64,000 nt of DNA, taken from Bacillus sp. 1NLA3E (GTDB lineage Bacteria > Bacillota > Bacilli > Bacillales > Cytobacillaceae). The translations under genes and the position numbers were made by a program. The DNA lies in NCBI RefSeq assembly GCF_000242895.2, contig NC_021171.1:4374001-4438000 (forward strand), read 5' to 3'. The notes below the pieces were generated by a model, which was not told where the DNA came from, did no database searches, and was given only the letters and a program-made list of their open reading frames with translations. Position 1 is the stretch's first letter; every line of letters begins with the position of its first letter. Positions 25,842 through 34,281 of this stretch are shown piece after piece.

Positions 25842-26408
25842 TTATTCTTTTTCATTGAGGAGTTTTAGTATTCGTTTAAGGTTGACAGCGAATATCGCTG
25901 TAGCTCCCTGAATCTTCATGCCTAATAGACCCGCAGATGATGCAATATCATACCCGTGTCTATGTTTCAACTCACTATTTTTCGCTTCAATTTTATAGCG
26001 AGATTTCGCTAGCTCTTTAAATTCTTCTGTGTTTTGAAATGCCTCCTGATCGGCATGTTCTGTTGATTTGATTGTCACAGAATAAGATTTACTTTTCGCT
26101 CCTTCTTTATAACAGCCATCATGAAAAGGGCACACTTTACATTTTTCAATATCAAAAAAGTATTTGATTCTAGGGTTTTTATCTTGTCCCTTTCGTCCTT
26201 CATATTTCCTTCTATTAGCCATATGCCCTGCTTTACATACATACATTCCTGCATCTTTATTAAATTCAAACTCTTCTTCTTTTGTGCGTCTGCCATGTGT
26301 AATATGCGGATGTAATTTGGAAACAAGTGCTAATTCATTTTCTTTCGCGAATCGAATATTATCTTTCTCAGAGTAGGCTGTATCTCCAATGATTTTGTCA
26401 ATTTTCAT
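25842..26408 (-). CDS. IS1182 transposase, C-terminal frame
   Basis: The 188 residues form the second half of a DDE transposase: IIGDTAYSEKDN with the second catalytic Asp, a Cys-rich insert (CKVCPFHDGC) and AKNSELKHRHGYD with the catalytic Glu. The C terminus is complete. Its ATG overlaps the stop of the upstream frame (ATGA). The frames can also be joined by a -1 shift on the AAAAAAA run at about 26428-26434, which gives a full-length protein. Either a programmed shift or a one-base deletion in that run explains the split. Confidence 0.88.
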   Translation of the reverse strand: MKIDKIIGDTAYSEKDNIRFAKENELALVSKLHPHITHGRRTKEEEFEFNKDAGMYVCKAGHMANRRKYEGRKGQDKNPRIKYFFDIEKCKVCPFHDGCYKEGAKSKSYSVTIKSTEHADQEAFQNTEEFKELAKSRYKIEAKNSELKHRHGYDIASSAGLLGMKIQGATAIFAVNLKRILKLLNEKE

Positions 26409-27301
26409 TCCAGTTGCTTGGCTTTTTTTGTTAAATCCCGCAGATATTTTCCATCACTTTTTTCACCTGTTGTCATAACTGCCGCTGTAATAATCCGTTC
26501 ATTAGCCATCGCGTAATGCGTTTTGAACCCAAAAAAAGAAGAGTCCTCTGTTTTGTGTCCGACCCGTGCGTCTGGATCATTTGAATAGCTAAGTTGTTCT
26601 GTATAATCTTCTACGATCTCTTTTAGAACATTTAATTTTTCTTTGACCGCAGGTACCTTAGCGATTTGTGGTTCTTTTTCGACAACAGTAATGATTCGAC
26701 GACAATAATCTAATTCATCGGTTACTTCAACAGAAGTTGTTTTCGCAGGGAATTTTTCCTTCATGGATTCATCAATTCGATACACGGCTTTTCGAACATT
26801 TTTCGCTTTCTCTTGTAAAAATTCCTTCGGAGATTTTTGGTTATAACGCGCTTTCGTATGTGTGGAATCCACGATAATGGTTTTACTTTTTATGATTTCT
26901 TTTTCCAGAGCAATCTCAACTGTTTTGCCAATGAGCAAATCTAATAAATCCTCATCTTGAAGACGGAGTTTACGAAATTTCGTTAAGGAACTAGGATCAA
27001 TCACGGAATCTTCTGGTGCCATATCCAGGAAATATTTAAACGACATATCATATATTGAACGTTCTACTACATCCACATCAGATAGATCAAATATCGATTT
27101 TAGTAATAAATATTTGAACATGCGAATCGGTGAAATGGCATTTCGACCGTTATCAAGACAATATTTCGTTTTTAATTCTTCGAGAATAAATGAAAAGTCC
27201 ACTAGTTCATTGATTTGGCGAAGCATATTACTTTTTGGCACAACTATTTCGTAGATTGCCATGAATGGGCTAAGATTAAGTGTTTCTTGATTGGAAATCA
27301 T
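26405..27301 (-). CDS. IS1182 transposase, N-terminal frame
   Basis: The 298-residue frame contains the helical DNA-binding region (the NGRNAISPIRMFKYLLLK block) and the first catalytic Asp in IIVDSTHTKARYN, and ends ...KKAKQLE. A transposase of this family needs the Asp and Glu of the next frame for activity. ATG at 27301 follows AGGTGG; the frame itself is open to 27322. Just before the stop the codons run ACA AAA AAA GCC, a slippery A7 stretch that allows a -1 shift into the second frame. Confidence 0.9.
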   Translation of the reverse strand: MISNQETLNLSPFMAIYEIVVPKSNMLRQINELVDFSFILEELKTKYCLDNGRNAISPIRMFKYLLLKSIFDLSDVDVVERSIYDMSFKYFLDMAPEDSVIDPSSLTKFRKLRLQDEDLLDLLIGKTVEIALEKEIIKSKTIIVDSTHTKARYNQKSPKEFLQEKAKNVRKAVYRIDESMKEKFPAKTTSVEVTDELDYCRRIITVVEKEPQIAKVPAVKEKLNVLKEIVEDYTEQLSYSNDPDARVGHKTEDSSFFGFKTHYAMANERIITAAVMTTGEKSDGKYLRDLTKKAKQLE

Positions 27302-27601
27302 CGGGATACCACCTACATACATTTAATATCGTTATTATAAGGCAAAAAGGCAGTTGAAAGTTTGGTTTAATCAAACTTTCAACTGCCTAAATTAAAAACT
27401 TGGACTTTTTCAGTGGCCTCCGCTTAAGCGCCGAGGAGGCTCACCGCCCGCCCCGCGGAAAGCGAGTGCCTGGAGCGGAAATCAACATTCTAATTTAACA
27501 GAGCCTATTTTTAAAATATGATATTAATCCCCTTCCTCCTATTATGATGGCTTTTCTTCAGAAAAACATAAATTGCGGAGGGGGATTTTTTTTTCAAAAA
27601 A

Positions 27602-27630
27602 ACAAAAAAAGTCCGGTCAAAAGACCGGAA
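27602..27630 (-). terminator. terminator of xpaC-telA
   Basis: On the minus strand TCCGGTC pairs with GACCGGA around TTTT, followed by a run of T. Confidence 0.85.
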
Positions 27631-27729
27631 AAGAGAAAAATGTAGTAAAGGGGGTTTGACTTCTTAATAAGCATACAGGACAAATATGAACAAAATATTA
27701 ATAGGACATGAACATCCTTTTAACAATTC

Positions 27730-27784
27730 ACTGCTATACAGCATCGGGGGTCAGGCACCACAAGGCGCTTTAAAGCGGTGCAGT
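27730..27784 (+). repeat. GGGGGTCAGGCACC hairpin repeat, copy 6
   Basis: ACTGC and GCAGT close the element. The core is ATCGGGGGTCAGGCACCAC, followed by AAGGCGCTTTAAAGC. It lies just downstream of telA. Confidence 0.8.
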
Positions 27785-27814
27785 ACTCTTCTTACCCCCT
27801 CGATACTTCCCACG

Positions 27815-28996
27815 TTATTTCCCTTTTATTTCAAGTAGTTTTAATCTTAGGTCGTTTTCCATTGTGGCCAGTTCTTGTTCGGCCAGACGGCGTTTGGTTC
27901 GACCTTCTTCCTGGATTCGTAGTGTTTCTTCTAGTGTGGTCACGAGACTTTCCTGCGTTTTCTTAAGTGTTTCAATATCGACAAGACCGCGTTCATTTTC
28001 TCGAGCTGTCTCAATTGTATTCGTCTTCAGCATTTCTGCATTTTTCAATAATAGCTCATTCGTTGTTTTTGATACCTGCTTCTGTGCCTCGACTGCATGG
28101 CGTTGCCGAAGCAGGGTCAAGGCAATCGCAACCTGATTTTTCCATAACGGAATGGCCGTAACAATCGACGATTGGATTTTTTCAACAAGCGCTTGGTTCG
28201 TATTTTGAATGAGGCGAATTTGAGGTGCGCTTTGAATGGTTATTTCCCGGCTTAATTTTAAGTCATATAACCGTTTATCCAAGCGGTCGGCAAATTGAAT
28301 CATATCGCTCACTTCTTGATATTTCATTTGATCCTGTGAAGCTTCAGCCGCTTTTTTCAGGGCTGGAATCGTTTTTTCATTCAGTTCTTCTATCTTGATT
28401 TCACCGGCAGCGATATAGATATTTAAGGCATGGAAATACTCTTTATTCGTTTCATAAAGCTTTTCCAGCATTCCTATGTCAGATAAAAGGACGTTTTTAC
28501 TGCGATCAAGTTTGACACTGATACGGTCAATCTGCGCCCCTGTTTTCTGATATTTTGACAGAACCTCTTGGATTGAACCAGATAATTTCCCAAACATGCG
28601 CGAGAATAGTGATGGCTTATCTTGATGTAACTCATCAGGATTCATGTCATTAAGCCGCTTCATCAAGTCGCTGATAATCTCACCAACCTCACCAATATCC
28701 TGTTTCTGGACATGCTCAAGCATGGTATGGGAAAAAGAAAGCAGCTTACCTTGTGCTTGAGTTCCGTATAGAATCATTGCTTGTTGATTTTTGGGATCAA
28801 TTTGTTCGGCAAGCTGATAGGCTTTGGCTCGGTTTTCGGCAGGAATCACGTCAATAAGTCTAACTGTTTGCTTCTCTTTTTGTAGCTGTGGTGAAAATTG
28901 ATTTGAACTCTCAACATGATCACCAAATGGATTCGCCAAGATGTCATCCATTACATTGTTCGTACTCTTTAACAGGTTCGGTTCTTTCTCGTTCAT
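27815..28996 (-). CDS. yaaN: TelA-like toxic anion resistance protein (YaaN)
   Basis: The 393-residue cytoplasmic protein is almost entirely helical, with long coiled coils. It belongs to the TelA family (tellurite and other toxic anions, PF05816), of which B. subtilis YaaN is a member. Typical segments are [25 protein letters not shown] near the N terminus and [24 protein letters not shown] in the C-terminal half. Its start overlaps the xpaC stop by four bases, so the two are coupled. The exact role is unsettled; members are linked to envelope and phage or anion stress. Confidence 0.9.
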   Translation of the reverse strand: MNEKEPNLLKSTNNVMDDILANPFGDHVESSNQFSPQLQKEKQTVRLIDVIPAENRAKAYQLAEQIDPKNQQAMILYGTQAQGKLLSFSHTMLEHVQKQDIGEVGEIISDLMKRLNDMNPDELHQDKPSLFSRMFGKLSGSIQEVLSKYQKTGAQIDRISVKLDRSKNVLLSDIGMLEKLYETNKEYFHALNIYIAAGEIKIEELNEKTIPALKKAAEASQDQMKYQEVSDMIQFADRLDKRLYDLKLSREITIQSAPQIRLIQNTNQALVEKIQSSIVTAIPLWKNQVAIALTLLRQRHAVEAQKQVSKTTNELLLKNAEMLKTNTIETARENERGLVDIETLKKTQESLVTTLEETLRIQEEGRTKRRLAEQELATMENDLRLKLLEIKGK

Positions 28997-29649
28997 TTTT
29001 TCAGCCTCCTGCTATCCCCATTGAATTGAGAATCCTTCAGTGTTTTTATCGAATGCTTCGCTACATCTACTTCAAAATTCAGATGATCAATGTCATCAGA
29101 CAGGATTTCGTATAAATCGTCCTCCACAGCCTGGGTAAGTTCTGTTAATGTTTGTCGAGTTTCCTTTAGGGAGAGCACAAGCTCACTCGTTTTGTTAGGC
29201 TGTGTTGCTAGTAAAGCATATTTCTCGGTTAATTCAACAACTGAATCTAAATGGGAAAAATAAAATTGCTCTGCCTTGAAAAATCGCTTCGGTTCCTTTT
29301 TGGTCATTTTGTAAATCCTTCTAGTAATCCGAACAACATCTATTCTCTGTTTATACGGAATTTCCCGAATCCGAAAAATAGATTTGTTCAAGCGGTTAAT
29401 TTTCAGCTTGGCCTCATCTAAATTTTTCTTAATATATCGGTATTCCTTTCTTGACAGCTGATTTTTCTTTAGAAAACGTGAATTCACATTTACGGATATC
29501 AGCATGTACGCAAAGATTCCTCCAACGAGAGAAATAACGGACGAAAGCCAGAATGTTAAGTCAAAAGCAAAGTAGCTTAGCAGCCACACGAAGATTGCAG
29601 TAGGTACAGCCACGAACGTTCCAACAAGAAACGAAATAAACAGGTTCAT
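28993..29649 (-). CDS. xpaC: XpaC family membrane protein
   Basis: The 218-residue protein has two N-terminal transmembrane helices (about 5-25 and 31-52) and a long cytoplasmic helical domain. It matches XpaC of B. subtilis, named for 5-bromo-4-chloroindolyl phosphate hydrolysis and now grouped with YaaN in one operon. Motifs include [20 protein letters not shown] and [17 protein letters not shown] lies nine bases before the ATG. A joint membrane complex with TelA is likely but inferred. Confidence 0.88.
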   Translation of the reverse strand: MNLFISFLVGTFVAVPTAIFVWLLSYFAFDLTFWLSSVISLVGGIFAYMLISVNVNSRFLKKNQLSRKEYRYIKKNLDEAKLKINRLNKSIFRIREIPYKQRIDVVRITRRIYKMTKKEPKRFFKAEQFYFSHLDSVVELTEKYALLATQPNKTSELVLSLKETRQTLTELTQAVEDDLYEILSDDIDHLNFEVDVAKHSIKTLKDSQFNGDSRRLKK

Positions 29650-29865
29650 CTTAATCGACTCCTGACATAAAAATCCTTTCTATATATACGAATAATGGAA
29701 AATAACGTTTCAACTTTCAATCGATTATCCGTAGGAAGGGAAGAATTTCTTCTATAAACTCAGAATACACCAATGCTCCCCGTTTTCCTATAGACTAAGA
29801 CAGTAAAAAATTCTACGACCTAAGACCTATTTTTATGCTGCTCACTTAACCCCGTTGATTCATTA

Positions 29866-29935
29866 CCATTTCACCGCATTGGGGGTCAGGCACCACTTAG
29901 TGCTTTAACGTAGCACGTCAAGACAGTACCCGTGT
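29866..29935 (+). repeat. GGGGGTCAGGCACC hairpin repeat, copy 7
   Basis: The core TTGGGGGTCAGGCACCAC lies at 29879-29896, followed by TTAGTGCTTTAACG. The outer arms are less regular than in other copies. Confidence 0.7.
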
Positions 29936-29945
29936 ATTCACAAAA

Positions 29946-29993
29946 AAAAGACATCTATAACGCAGAGTAAACTCTGTTCATAGATGTCTTTTA
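29946..29993. terminator. bidirectional terminator-like hairpin
   Basis: AAGACATCTAT pairs with ATAGATGTCTT, with an inner CAGAGTAAACTCTG hairpin and A/T runs on both sides. It may end the lysine permease transcript coming from the right. Confidence 0.7.
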
Positions 29994-29997
29994 TTAA

Positions 29998-30210
29998 GGC
30001 TCTTTCTAAAAGATTGTTGTTTCTATTATAGGTTTATGGAAAGAAAACCGTTGATAAAAAAGTTGATTGGAGCGGAAGGTGCGAGACTCCTGCGGGAGCA
30101 GCGGGACAGGTGAGACCCCACAGGCGCTTAAGCGTCGAGGAGGCTCACCGCCCGCCCCGCGGAAAGCGAGCATCCTGGAGCGGAAATCAACCACACTTCT
30201 CTTTTAGTAA
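29998..30210. repeat. GC-rich MITE-like repeat, copy 2 (long-left-arm subtype)
   Basis: It starts GGCTCTTTCTAAAAG, has the 75-bp left part shared with the copy at 45108, then the common core and CGGAAATCAAC. The right end is uncertain. Confidence 0.85.
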
Positions 30211-30254
30211 ATAGCAACAAAGTTTACAGACTTTATTAAGGTTGTCTACACAAG

Positions 30255-31745
30255 CTATTGCTTCAAAGACGGTGTCAAATCACACTCTTCTAACGGAATC
30301 ACTTTTGTTTTCTTCACATATTTATAACCCAACCATACGGCAATGAACAATGGTAAGCCGATATACGATACCATCACACCGTACCAGTCAATTTTGTCAC
30401 CCATGAAAGCAGCATAGTTTTGTCCTAAAACAACAAACGTACACAAAACAAAGGCAAAAATCGGGCCGAACGGGAACCATTTAGCAAGATAAGGAAGTTC
30501 CTTTAAGCTACGTCCTTGTGCCGCAAAGGCTTTCCGGAAACGATAATGACTAATCGCAATGCCTAACCAAACGATAAACCCGGACATACCAGATGCATTC
30601 AGTAACCAGATATAAACAGCACCATCACCAAACATGGAGGCAAAAAAGGCAATAAGACCAACCGCTGTTGTTACAAGTAGAGCATTAACAGGCACGCCAC
30701 GGCCATCTACTTTTGATAAAAACTTCGGTGCTTTTCCTTCTTTAGCAAGATTCCAAAGCATTCTAGTCGAAGCATACATACCAGAGTTACCCGCAGATAG
30801 AACAGATGTCAAAATGACTGCATTCATAGCCGATGCCGCAAACGCAAAACCGGCACGTTTAAAGATAAGCGTGAACGGGCTCACCGTTACATCACCGCTT
30901 GAAAGTGACTCAGTTGTAAACGGAATTAGCATCCCGATTACAGCAATTGCTAATACATAGAATAATAGAATGCGCCAGAACACTTGACGAACTGCACGTG
31001 GAACATTACGAGCTGGGTCTTCACTTTCCCCTGCTGCTACTCCGAGTAGCTCAGTTCCTTGGAAGGAGAATCCTGCTGCCATGAAGATACCAATCATGGT
31101 GAAAAATCCGCCGTGGAACGGTCCATCGGCTAACATAAAGTTTGTAAAGCCAACCGCCTTACCTGTGAACACACCAAAAATCATTAATACGCCAACTACT
31201 AAAAAGAGAATAATCGTTACTACTTTAATAAGGGCAAACCAATATTCCGACTCACCAAAACCTTTGACAGACATATAGTTTAATCCAAACATGATTGCTA
31301 AAAATAAAGCACTCCAGAGCAGCGATGAGCTGTCCGGTAGCCAAAATTTTATAATGAGGGCACCAGCAACTAATTCGGCTGCGACCGTAATCGCCCAGTT
31401 GTACCAATAGTTCCATCCAAGCGCGAACCCTAAGGCTGGATCAACAAATTTGTTAGCATAGGTACTGAACGAGCCCGCTTCCGGCATGTAGGCAGCCAGT
31501 TCACCAAGGCTTGTCATCAAAAAGTAAACCATAATTCCGATAATGCCATATGCGACCAAGGCTCCACCTGGTCCTGCGGTATGAATGGCTGCGCCACTTG
31601 CTAAAAACAAGCCTGTTCCGATGGCTCCACCGATGGAGATCATCGTTAAGTGTCGGGCCTGCAATCCACGGTGCAGCTGTGGTTGTTCCTGCTGTAATTC
31701 CTCTTGAACCTCTAAAACTCTAGCTGTCGCATTTCCTTGACTCAT
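30255..31745 (-). CDS. lysP: amino acid permease (APC/AAT family), probably lysine-specific
   Basis: The 496-residue transporter has 12 predicted membrane helices and the AAT opening LHRGLQARHLTMISIGGAIGT with the GTGLFLASG substrate loop, then GFSFQGTELLGVAAGESEDP. It imports a basic amino acid by proton symport. ATG at 31745 has AAAAGGAG upstream; a longer frame to 31784 has none. A lysine riboswitch with a terminator lies just upstream, which is the main evidence for lysine as substrate. The symbol follows that inference. Confidence 0.88.
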   Translation of the reverse strand: MSQGNATARVLEVQEELQQEQPQLHRGLQARHLTMISIGGAIGTGLFLASGAAIHTAGPGGALVAYGIIGIMVYFLMTSLGELAAYMPEAGSFSTYANKFVDPALGFALGWNYWYNWAITVAAELVAGALIIKFWLPDSSSLLWSALFLAIMFGLNYMSVKGFGESEYWFALIKVVTIILFLVVGVLMIFGVFTGKAVGFTNFMLADGPFHGGFFTMIGIFMAAGFSFQGTELLGVAAGESEDPARNVPRAVRQVFWRILLFYVLAIAVIGMLIPFTTESLSSGDVTVSPFTLIFKRAGFAFAASAMNAVILTSVLSAGNSGMYASTRMLWNLAKEGKAPKFLSKVDGRGVPVNALLVTTAVGLIAFFASMFGDGAVYIWLLNASGMSGFIVWLGIAISHYRFRKAFAAQGRSLKELPYLAKWFPFGPIFAFVLCTFVVLGQNYAAFMGDKIDWYGVMVSYIGLPLFIAVWLGYKYVKKTKVIPLEECDLTPSLKQ

Positions 31746-31793
31746 ATAAAAAAACTCCTTTTCTTTTTTTGGGAAGGAGCGCAAAATTTCAAT

Positions 31794-31822
31794 AAAAAAA
31801 GCCGAACAATAGTGTCGACGGC
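31794..31822 (-). terminator. L-box expression-platform terminator
   Basis: On the minus strand GCCGTCGA pairs imperfectly with TTCGGC and is followed by TTTTTTATT. It lies between the lysine aptamer and the permease start. Confidence 0.8.
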
Positions 31823-31884
31823 ATTCTCTACTTTAACCGCATCAAACCTTCCATGAAGATAGCACAACACGTTTGCCAGGTTAA

Positions 31885-32035
31885 GGCAGACGTGACAGTT
31901 CTGTTCCTGTTCGGATACAGCCCCAGCATGCTCAAACAGAGTAATGAGCAAACTTCGGCGATTTTTCCTTTCAAGTAAGTTCGTAGATGCCTCTGCATCT
32001 CCCTTACGCTACTATTAAAAACCGCGACCTCTACC
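31885..32035 (-). ncRNA. lysine riboswitch (L box)
   Basis: The minus strand shows AGAGGTCGCGG, GAAAGGAAAAATCGCCGAAG, TGCTGGGGCTG and the closing segment CTGTCACGTCTGCC in the order of the lysine aptamer. P1 is GGTAGA at 32035-32030 paired with TCTGCC at 31890-31885, all six positions matched. A terminator follows, so lysine should stop transcription of the permease gene. Confidence 0.9.
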
Positions 32036-32238
32036 TCATCGGTTAGGATGAGGGTAATATATTATATTAGTAGAACAATATTCACTATAATGTGCACCAT
32101 AGGAAATGTCAATAACCTTTGATTCCCAGTAAATTTGATGCGATGAGCGCTAGCAGTTTAAATTTTTCCAAAAATAAGAAGAACAATTCTGTCCAACAAA
32201 TTCGCTCTCCTTACTCGGTTAATAATTTTCTAAAATAC

Positions 32239-32619
32239 TTAGATAAATTTCCAAACATACAAGTAATAAATGCCAAATACAAGGAAAATCAGGATTAATA
32301 GAATTGATAATGATACAACTAATGCCTTTGAAAAATGGAAGGTTTGGTTGTTGATGTCCTTCCCTTTTCGAAAATAACTAAATGTAGTCATGATTAGAGT
32401 AATGATTCCCAATACAATTGAGGCGAGGCCAATGATTTTAGCAAGAATATCTCCAATCACAACTTTAGTCGATAGAGTTGAAAAATGGAGGTTGGTGATC
32501 AAAAATCCCACTCCAATGATGGTTATACTTGTTCTAACCCATGCCAAATAGGTGCGTTCATTTGCCAAATGCTGCTGAATATATTTTGAGTCAACCGTCT
32601 GCTTTTCACTGTCACTCAT
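32239..32619 (-). CDS. DUF202 family membrane protein (YidH-like)
   Basis: The 126-residue protein has the DUF202 signature HLANERTYLAWVRTSITIIGVGF and three hydrophobic segments (about 32-50, 58-82 and 96-122). The function is not known; related domains occur in eukaryotic VTC polyphosphate complexes. It is an isolated gene between the L-box leader and a hairpin repeat. Confidence 0.88.
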   Translation of the reverse strand: MSDSEKQTVDSKYIQQHLANERTYLAWVRTSITIIGVGFLITNLHFSTLSTKVVIGDILAKIIGLASIVLGIITLIMTTFSYFRKGKDINNQTFHFSKALVVSLSILLILIFLVFGIYYLYVWKFI

Positions 32620-32701
32620 TAAATTTCGAACACCTCTTTTTTACTAAATGTATTAATCTATTTCCTAACTTATCCCCTTCCTCTTCTGAATATGTCCCTA
32701 T

Positions 32702-32739
32702 AAAAAAACAAACCCCTTCTTATAGAAAGAGTTTGTCCC
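32702..32739 (-). terminator. terminator of the DUF1232 gene
   Basis: On the minus strand GGGACAAACTCTTTC pairs with AAGGGGTTTGTTTTTTT around a short loop. Confidence 0.75.
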
Positions 32740-32768
32740 ATTTATTTAATAACCACATAGAAAAGAAG

Positions 32769-32831
32769 GACTTTAATGCACTACCGCACCGGGGGTCAGG
32801 CACCACTTAGCGTGTTAACACGTTAAAGCAT
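32769..32831 (+). repeat. GGGGGTCAGGCACC hairpin repeat, copy 8
   Basis: The core CCGGGGGTCAGGCACCAC lies at 32789-32806. GACTTTAATGC lies to the left and GTTAAAGCATC to the right, as inverted arms. Confidence 0.82.
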
Positions 32832-32862
32832 CTGCATCGGCGTTGTAGTTGGTAGCTGGTGA

Positions 32863-33303
32863 TCAGCCACCAAATTTCCCTCTTAATTTTTTCATTAATC
32901 CTGATCCAACCATTTTGTCGGCAACTTCTAGGATTTGTTTTATGACTTTTAGAGCGTCTTCATCCCCTGCCCAATGTTTCCTTACTACTTCAGGGCTTGA
33001 GTTGTTCACTATTCCATTCAATACGAATGCTGCAACTGCGATATCATCTACATAGCCGACTGGGCCAAGTAATGCTTCAGGTATAAGGTCAATAGGTGAA
33101 ACAAAGTATGCAATTGCCGCAGCTAGTTTGGCTTTATCTGTTACGGAGACATCATCATCCAAGGTCAATTTGCATAATAAATGAAATAAGTCTGGGCCAA
33201 ACATTAAAATTTCTACATATTTATTTGCTTTGCCATCCTCACTCTTTTCCCAGTACTGCATCTTCTTTCTGAAACTTTGATAAAAATCTTCTTGTTCCAT
33301 CAA
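32863..33303 (-). CDS. YkvA-like DUF1232 protein
   Basis: The 146-residue protein carries the DUF1232 core KLAAAIAYFVSPIDLIPEALLGPVGYVDDIAVAAFVLNGIV, whose SPIDLIP and DD motifs are diagnostic. The hydrophobic stretch suggests membrane association. The function is unknown. GAGGTG precedes the ATG. It is monocistronic and sits just downstream of the frd operon terminator. Confidence 0.88.
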   Translation of the reverse strand: MMEQEDFYQSFRKKMQYWEKSEDGKANKYVEILMFGPDLFHLLCKLTLDDDVSVTDKAKLAAAIAYFVSPIDLIPEALLGPVGYVDDIAVAAFVLNGIVNNSSPEVVRKHWAGDEDALKVIKQILEVADKMVGSGLMKKLRGKFGG

Positions 33304-33391
33304 ATTTTCACCTCTTTCTACTTCATAATACTATAATTCGACAATCTCACCAAATTCACCTTGCAAACAAATATGCCAATTTATTGTTTTC

Positions 33392-33428
33392 AAAAAAAAA
33401 AAACATCATTCACTTAAGAATGACATTT
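33392..33428 (-). terminator. terminator of the dcu-aspA-frdCAB operon
   Basis: On the minus strand TGTCATTC pairs with GAATGATG around TTAAGT and is followed by about 12 T. Confidence 0.88.
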
Positions 33429-33445
33429 TTCTATTTAATACTATA

Positions 33446-33501
33446 GCGCTTTAAAGTGCCGGGGGTCAGGCACCACTTAATACAGTACAGATTTAAAGCG
33501 C
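33446..33501 (+). repeat. GGGGGTCAGGCACC hairpin repeat, copy 9
   Basis: GCGCTTTAAA (33446-33455) pairs perfectly with TTTAAAGCGC (33492-33501) around the core GTGCCGGGGGTCAGGCACCAC, which itself can fold (GTGCC with GGCAC). It is one of the cleanest copies. Confidence 0.9.
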
Positions 33502-33519
33502 CAGTTTTTGACCATTTTT

Positions 33520-34281
33520 TTAGTTTCCAAAGAAGTTTTTGAATGATTGTAGGGTTATTTGTCTGTTTAGGTTAGCGATTGATGTTGTCAGTTGAATCCC
33601 TTTTGGACAGACTTCGACGCAGTTTTGTGAGTTGCCGCATGTTGTAATGCCGCCTTCGCCCATAATGGCTTCAAGCCGCTCTTCTTTGTGCATCGCACCT
33701 GTCGGATGGGCATTAAAGAGACGTACTTGGGACAAAGGCGCTGGTCCCATGAACGGTGAATGATCATTGACATTCGGACAGGCCTCAAGACAACAGCCAC
33801 AGGTCATACATTTGGACAGTTCGTACGCCCACTGCCTTGTTTTTTCTGGCATGCGAGGACCTGCACCCAAATCATGCGTTCCGTCAATCGGAATCCAGGC
33901 CTTCACTTTTTTCAGTGCATCGAACATCCGCTGACGGTCAACCATCAGGTCACGAACAACTGGAAAAGTAGTGAGCGGCGCAATCCGGATTGGCTGCTCT
34001 AACTGATCAATCAGCGAAGAACATGCCTGACGTGGTTTGCCGTTGATCACCATCGAACATGCCCCACATACTTCCTCGAGGCACACCGATTCCCAAATGA
34101 CTGGTGTCGTCGGCTCCCCTTTTGCATTCACGGGATTCTTCTGGATCTCCATTAGAGCCGAAATGATATTCATGTTTGTGCGGTAAGGAACCTGGAATTC
34201 TTCCTCATACGGCTTGGAATTTGCATCTTTTTGCCGTTTAATGATAAGTTGAATTTTTTTACTGCTTGCACCCATGGTCAT
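33520..34281 (-). CDS. frdB: fumarate reductase/succinate dehydrogenase iron-sulfur subunit (B type)
   Basis: The 253-residue subunit matches Bacillus SdhB in length. The 2Fe-2S ligands are in CLEEVCGACSMVING plus a later Cys (RQACSS). The 4Fe-4S and 3Fe-4S ligands are in CMTCGCCLEACP and CGNSQNCVEVCPKG. It links FAD to the heme anchor. Its start overlaps the flavoprotein stop (ATGA). I use frd because the complex is co-transcribed with aspartase and a Dcu carrier rather than with citric-acid-cycle genes; B-type complexes can run in either direction, so sdhB is an equal alternative by sequence. Confidence 0.9.
   Translation of the reverse strand: MTMGASSKKIQLIIKRQKDANSKPYEEEFQVPYRTNMNIISALMEIQKNPVNAKGEPTTPVIWESVCLEEVCGACSMVINGKPRQACSSLIDQLEQPIRIAPLTTFPVVRDLMVDRQRMFDALKKVKAWIPIDGTHDLGAGPRMPEKTRQWAYELSKCMTCGCCLEACPNVNDHSPFMGPAPLSQVRLFNAHPTGAMHKEERLEAIMGEGGITTCGNSQNCVEVCPKGIQLTTSIANLNRQITLQSFKNFFGN

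Larger units (their letters stand above)
25732..27420 (-). mobile_element. IS1182-family insertion sequence
   Basis: The 1,689-bp element has perfect 15-bp terminal inverted repeats, GAGGCCACTGAAAAA at both ends. It is flanked by direct repeats CGCTTAAGC (25723-25731 and 27421-27429). It carries one transposase gene in two overlapping frames. The target is the palindromic centre of a dispersed repeat, so the insertion is probably harmless to genes. Confidence 0.93.
25622..27505. repeat. GC-rich MITE-like repeat, copy 1 (interrupted by IS)
   Basis: Its ends are GGTTGTGTTAAA (25622) and TTTAACAGAGCC (27505), matching the inverted ends of the copies at 43664 and 50854. The inner part has GACTCCTGCGGGAGCAGCGG and later CTCACCGCCCGCCCCGCGG. 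An IS1182-family element splits it at the central CGCTTAAGC, leaving 25622-25731 and 27421-27505. Confidence 0.88.
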
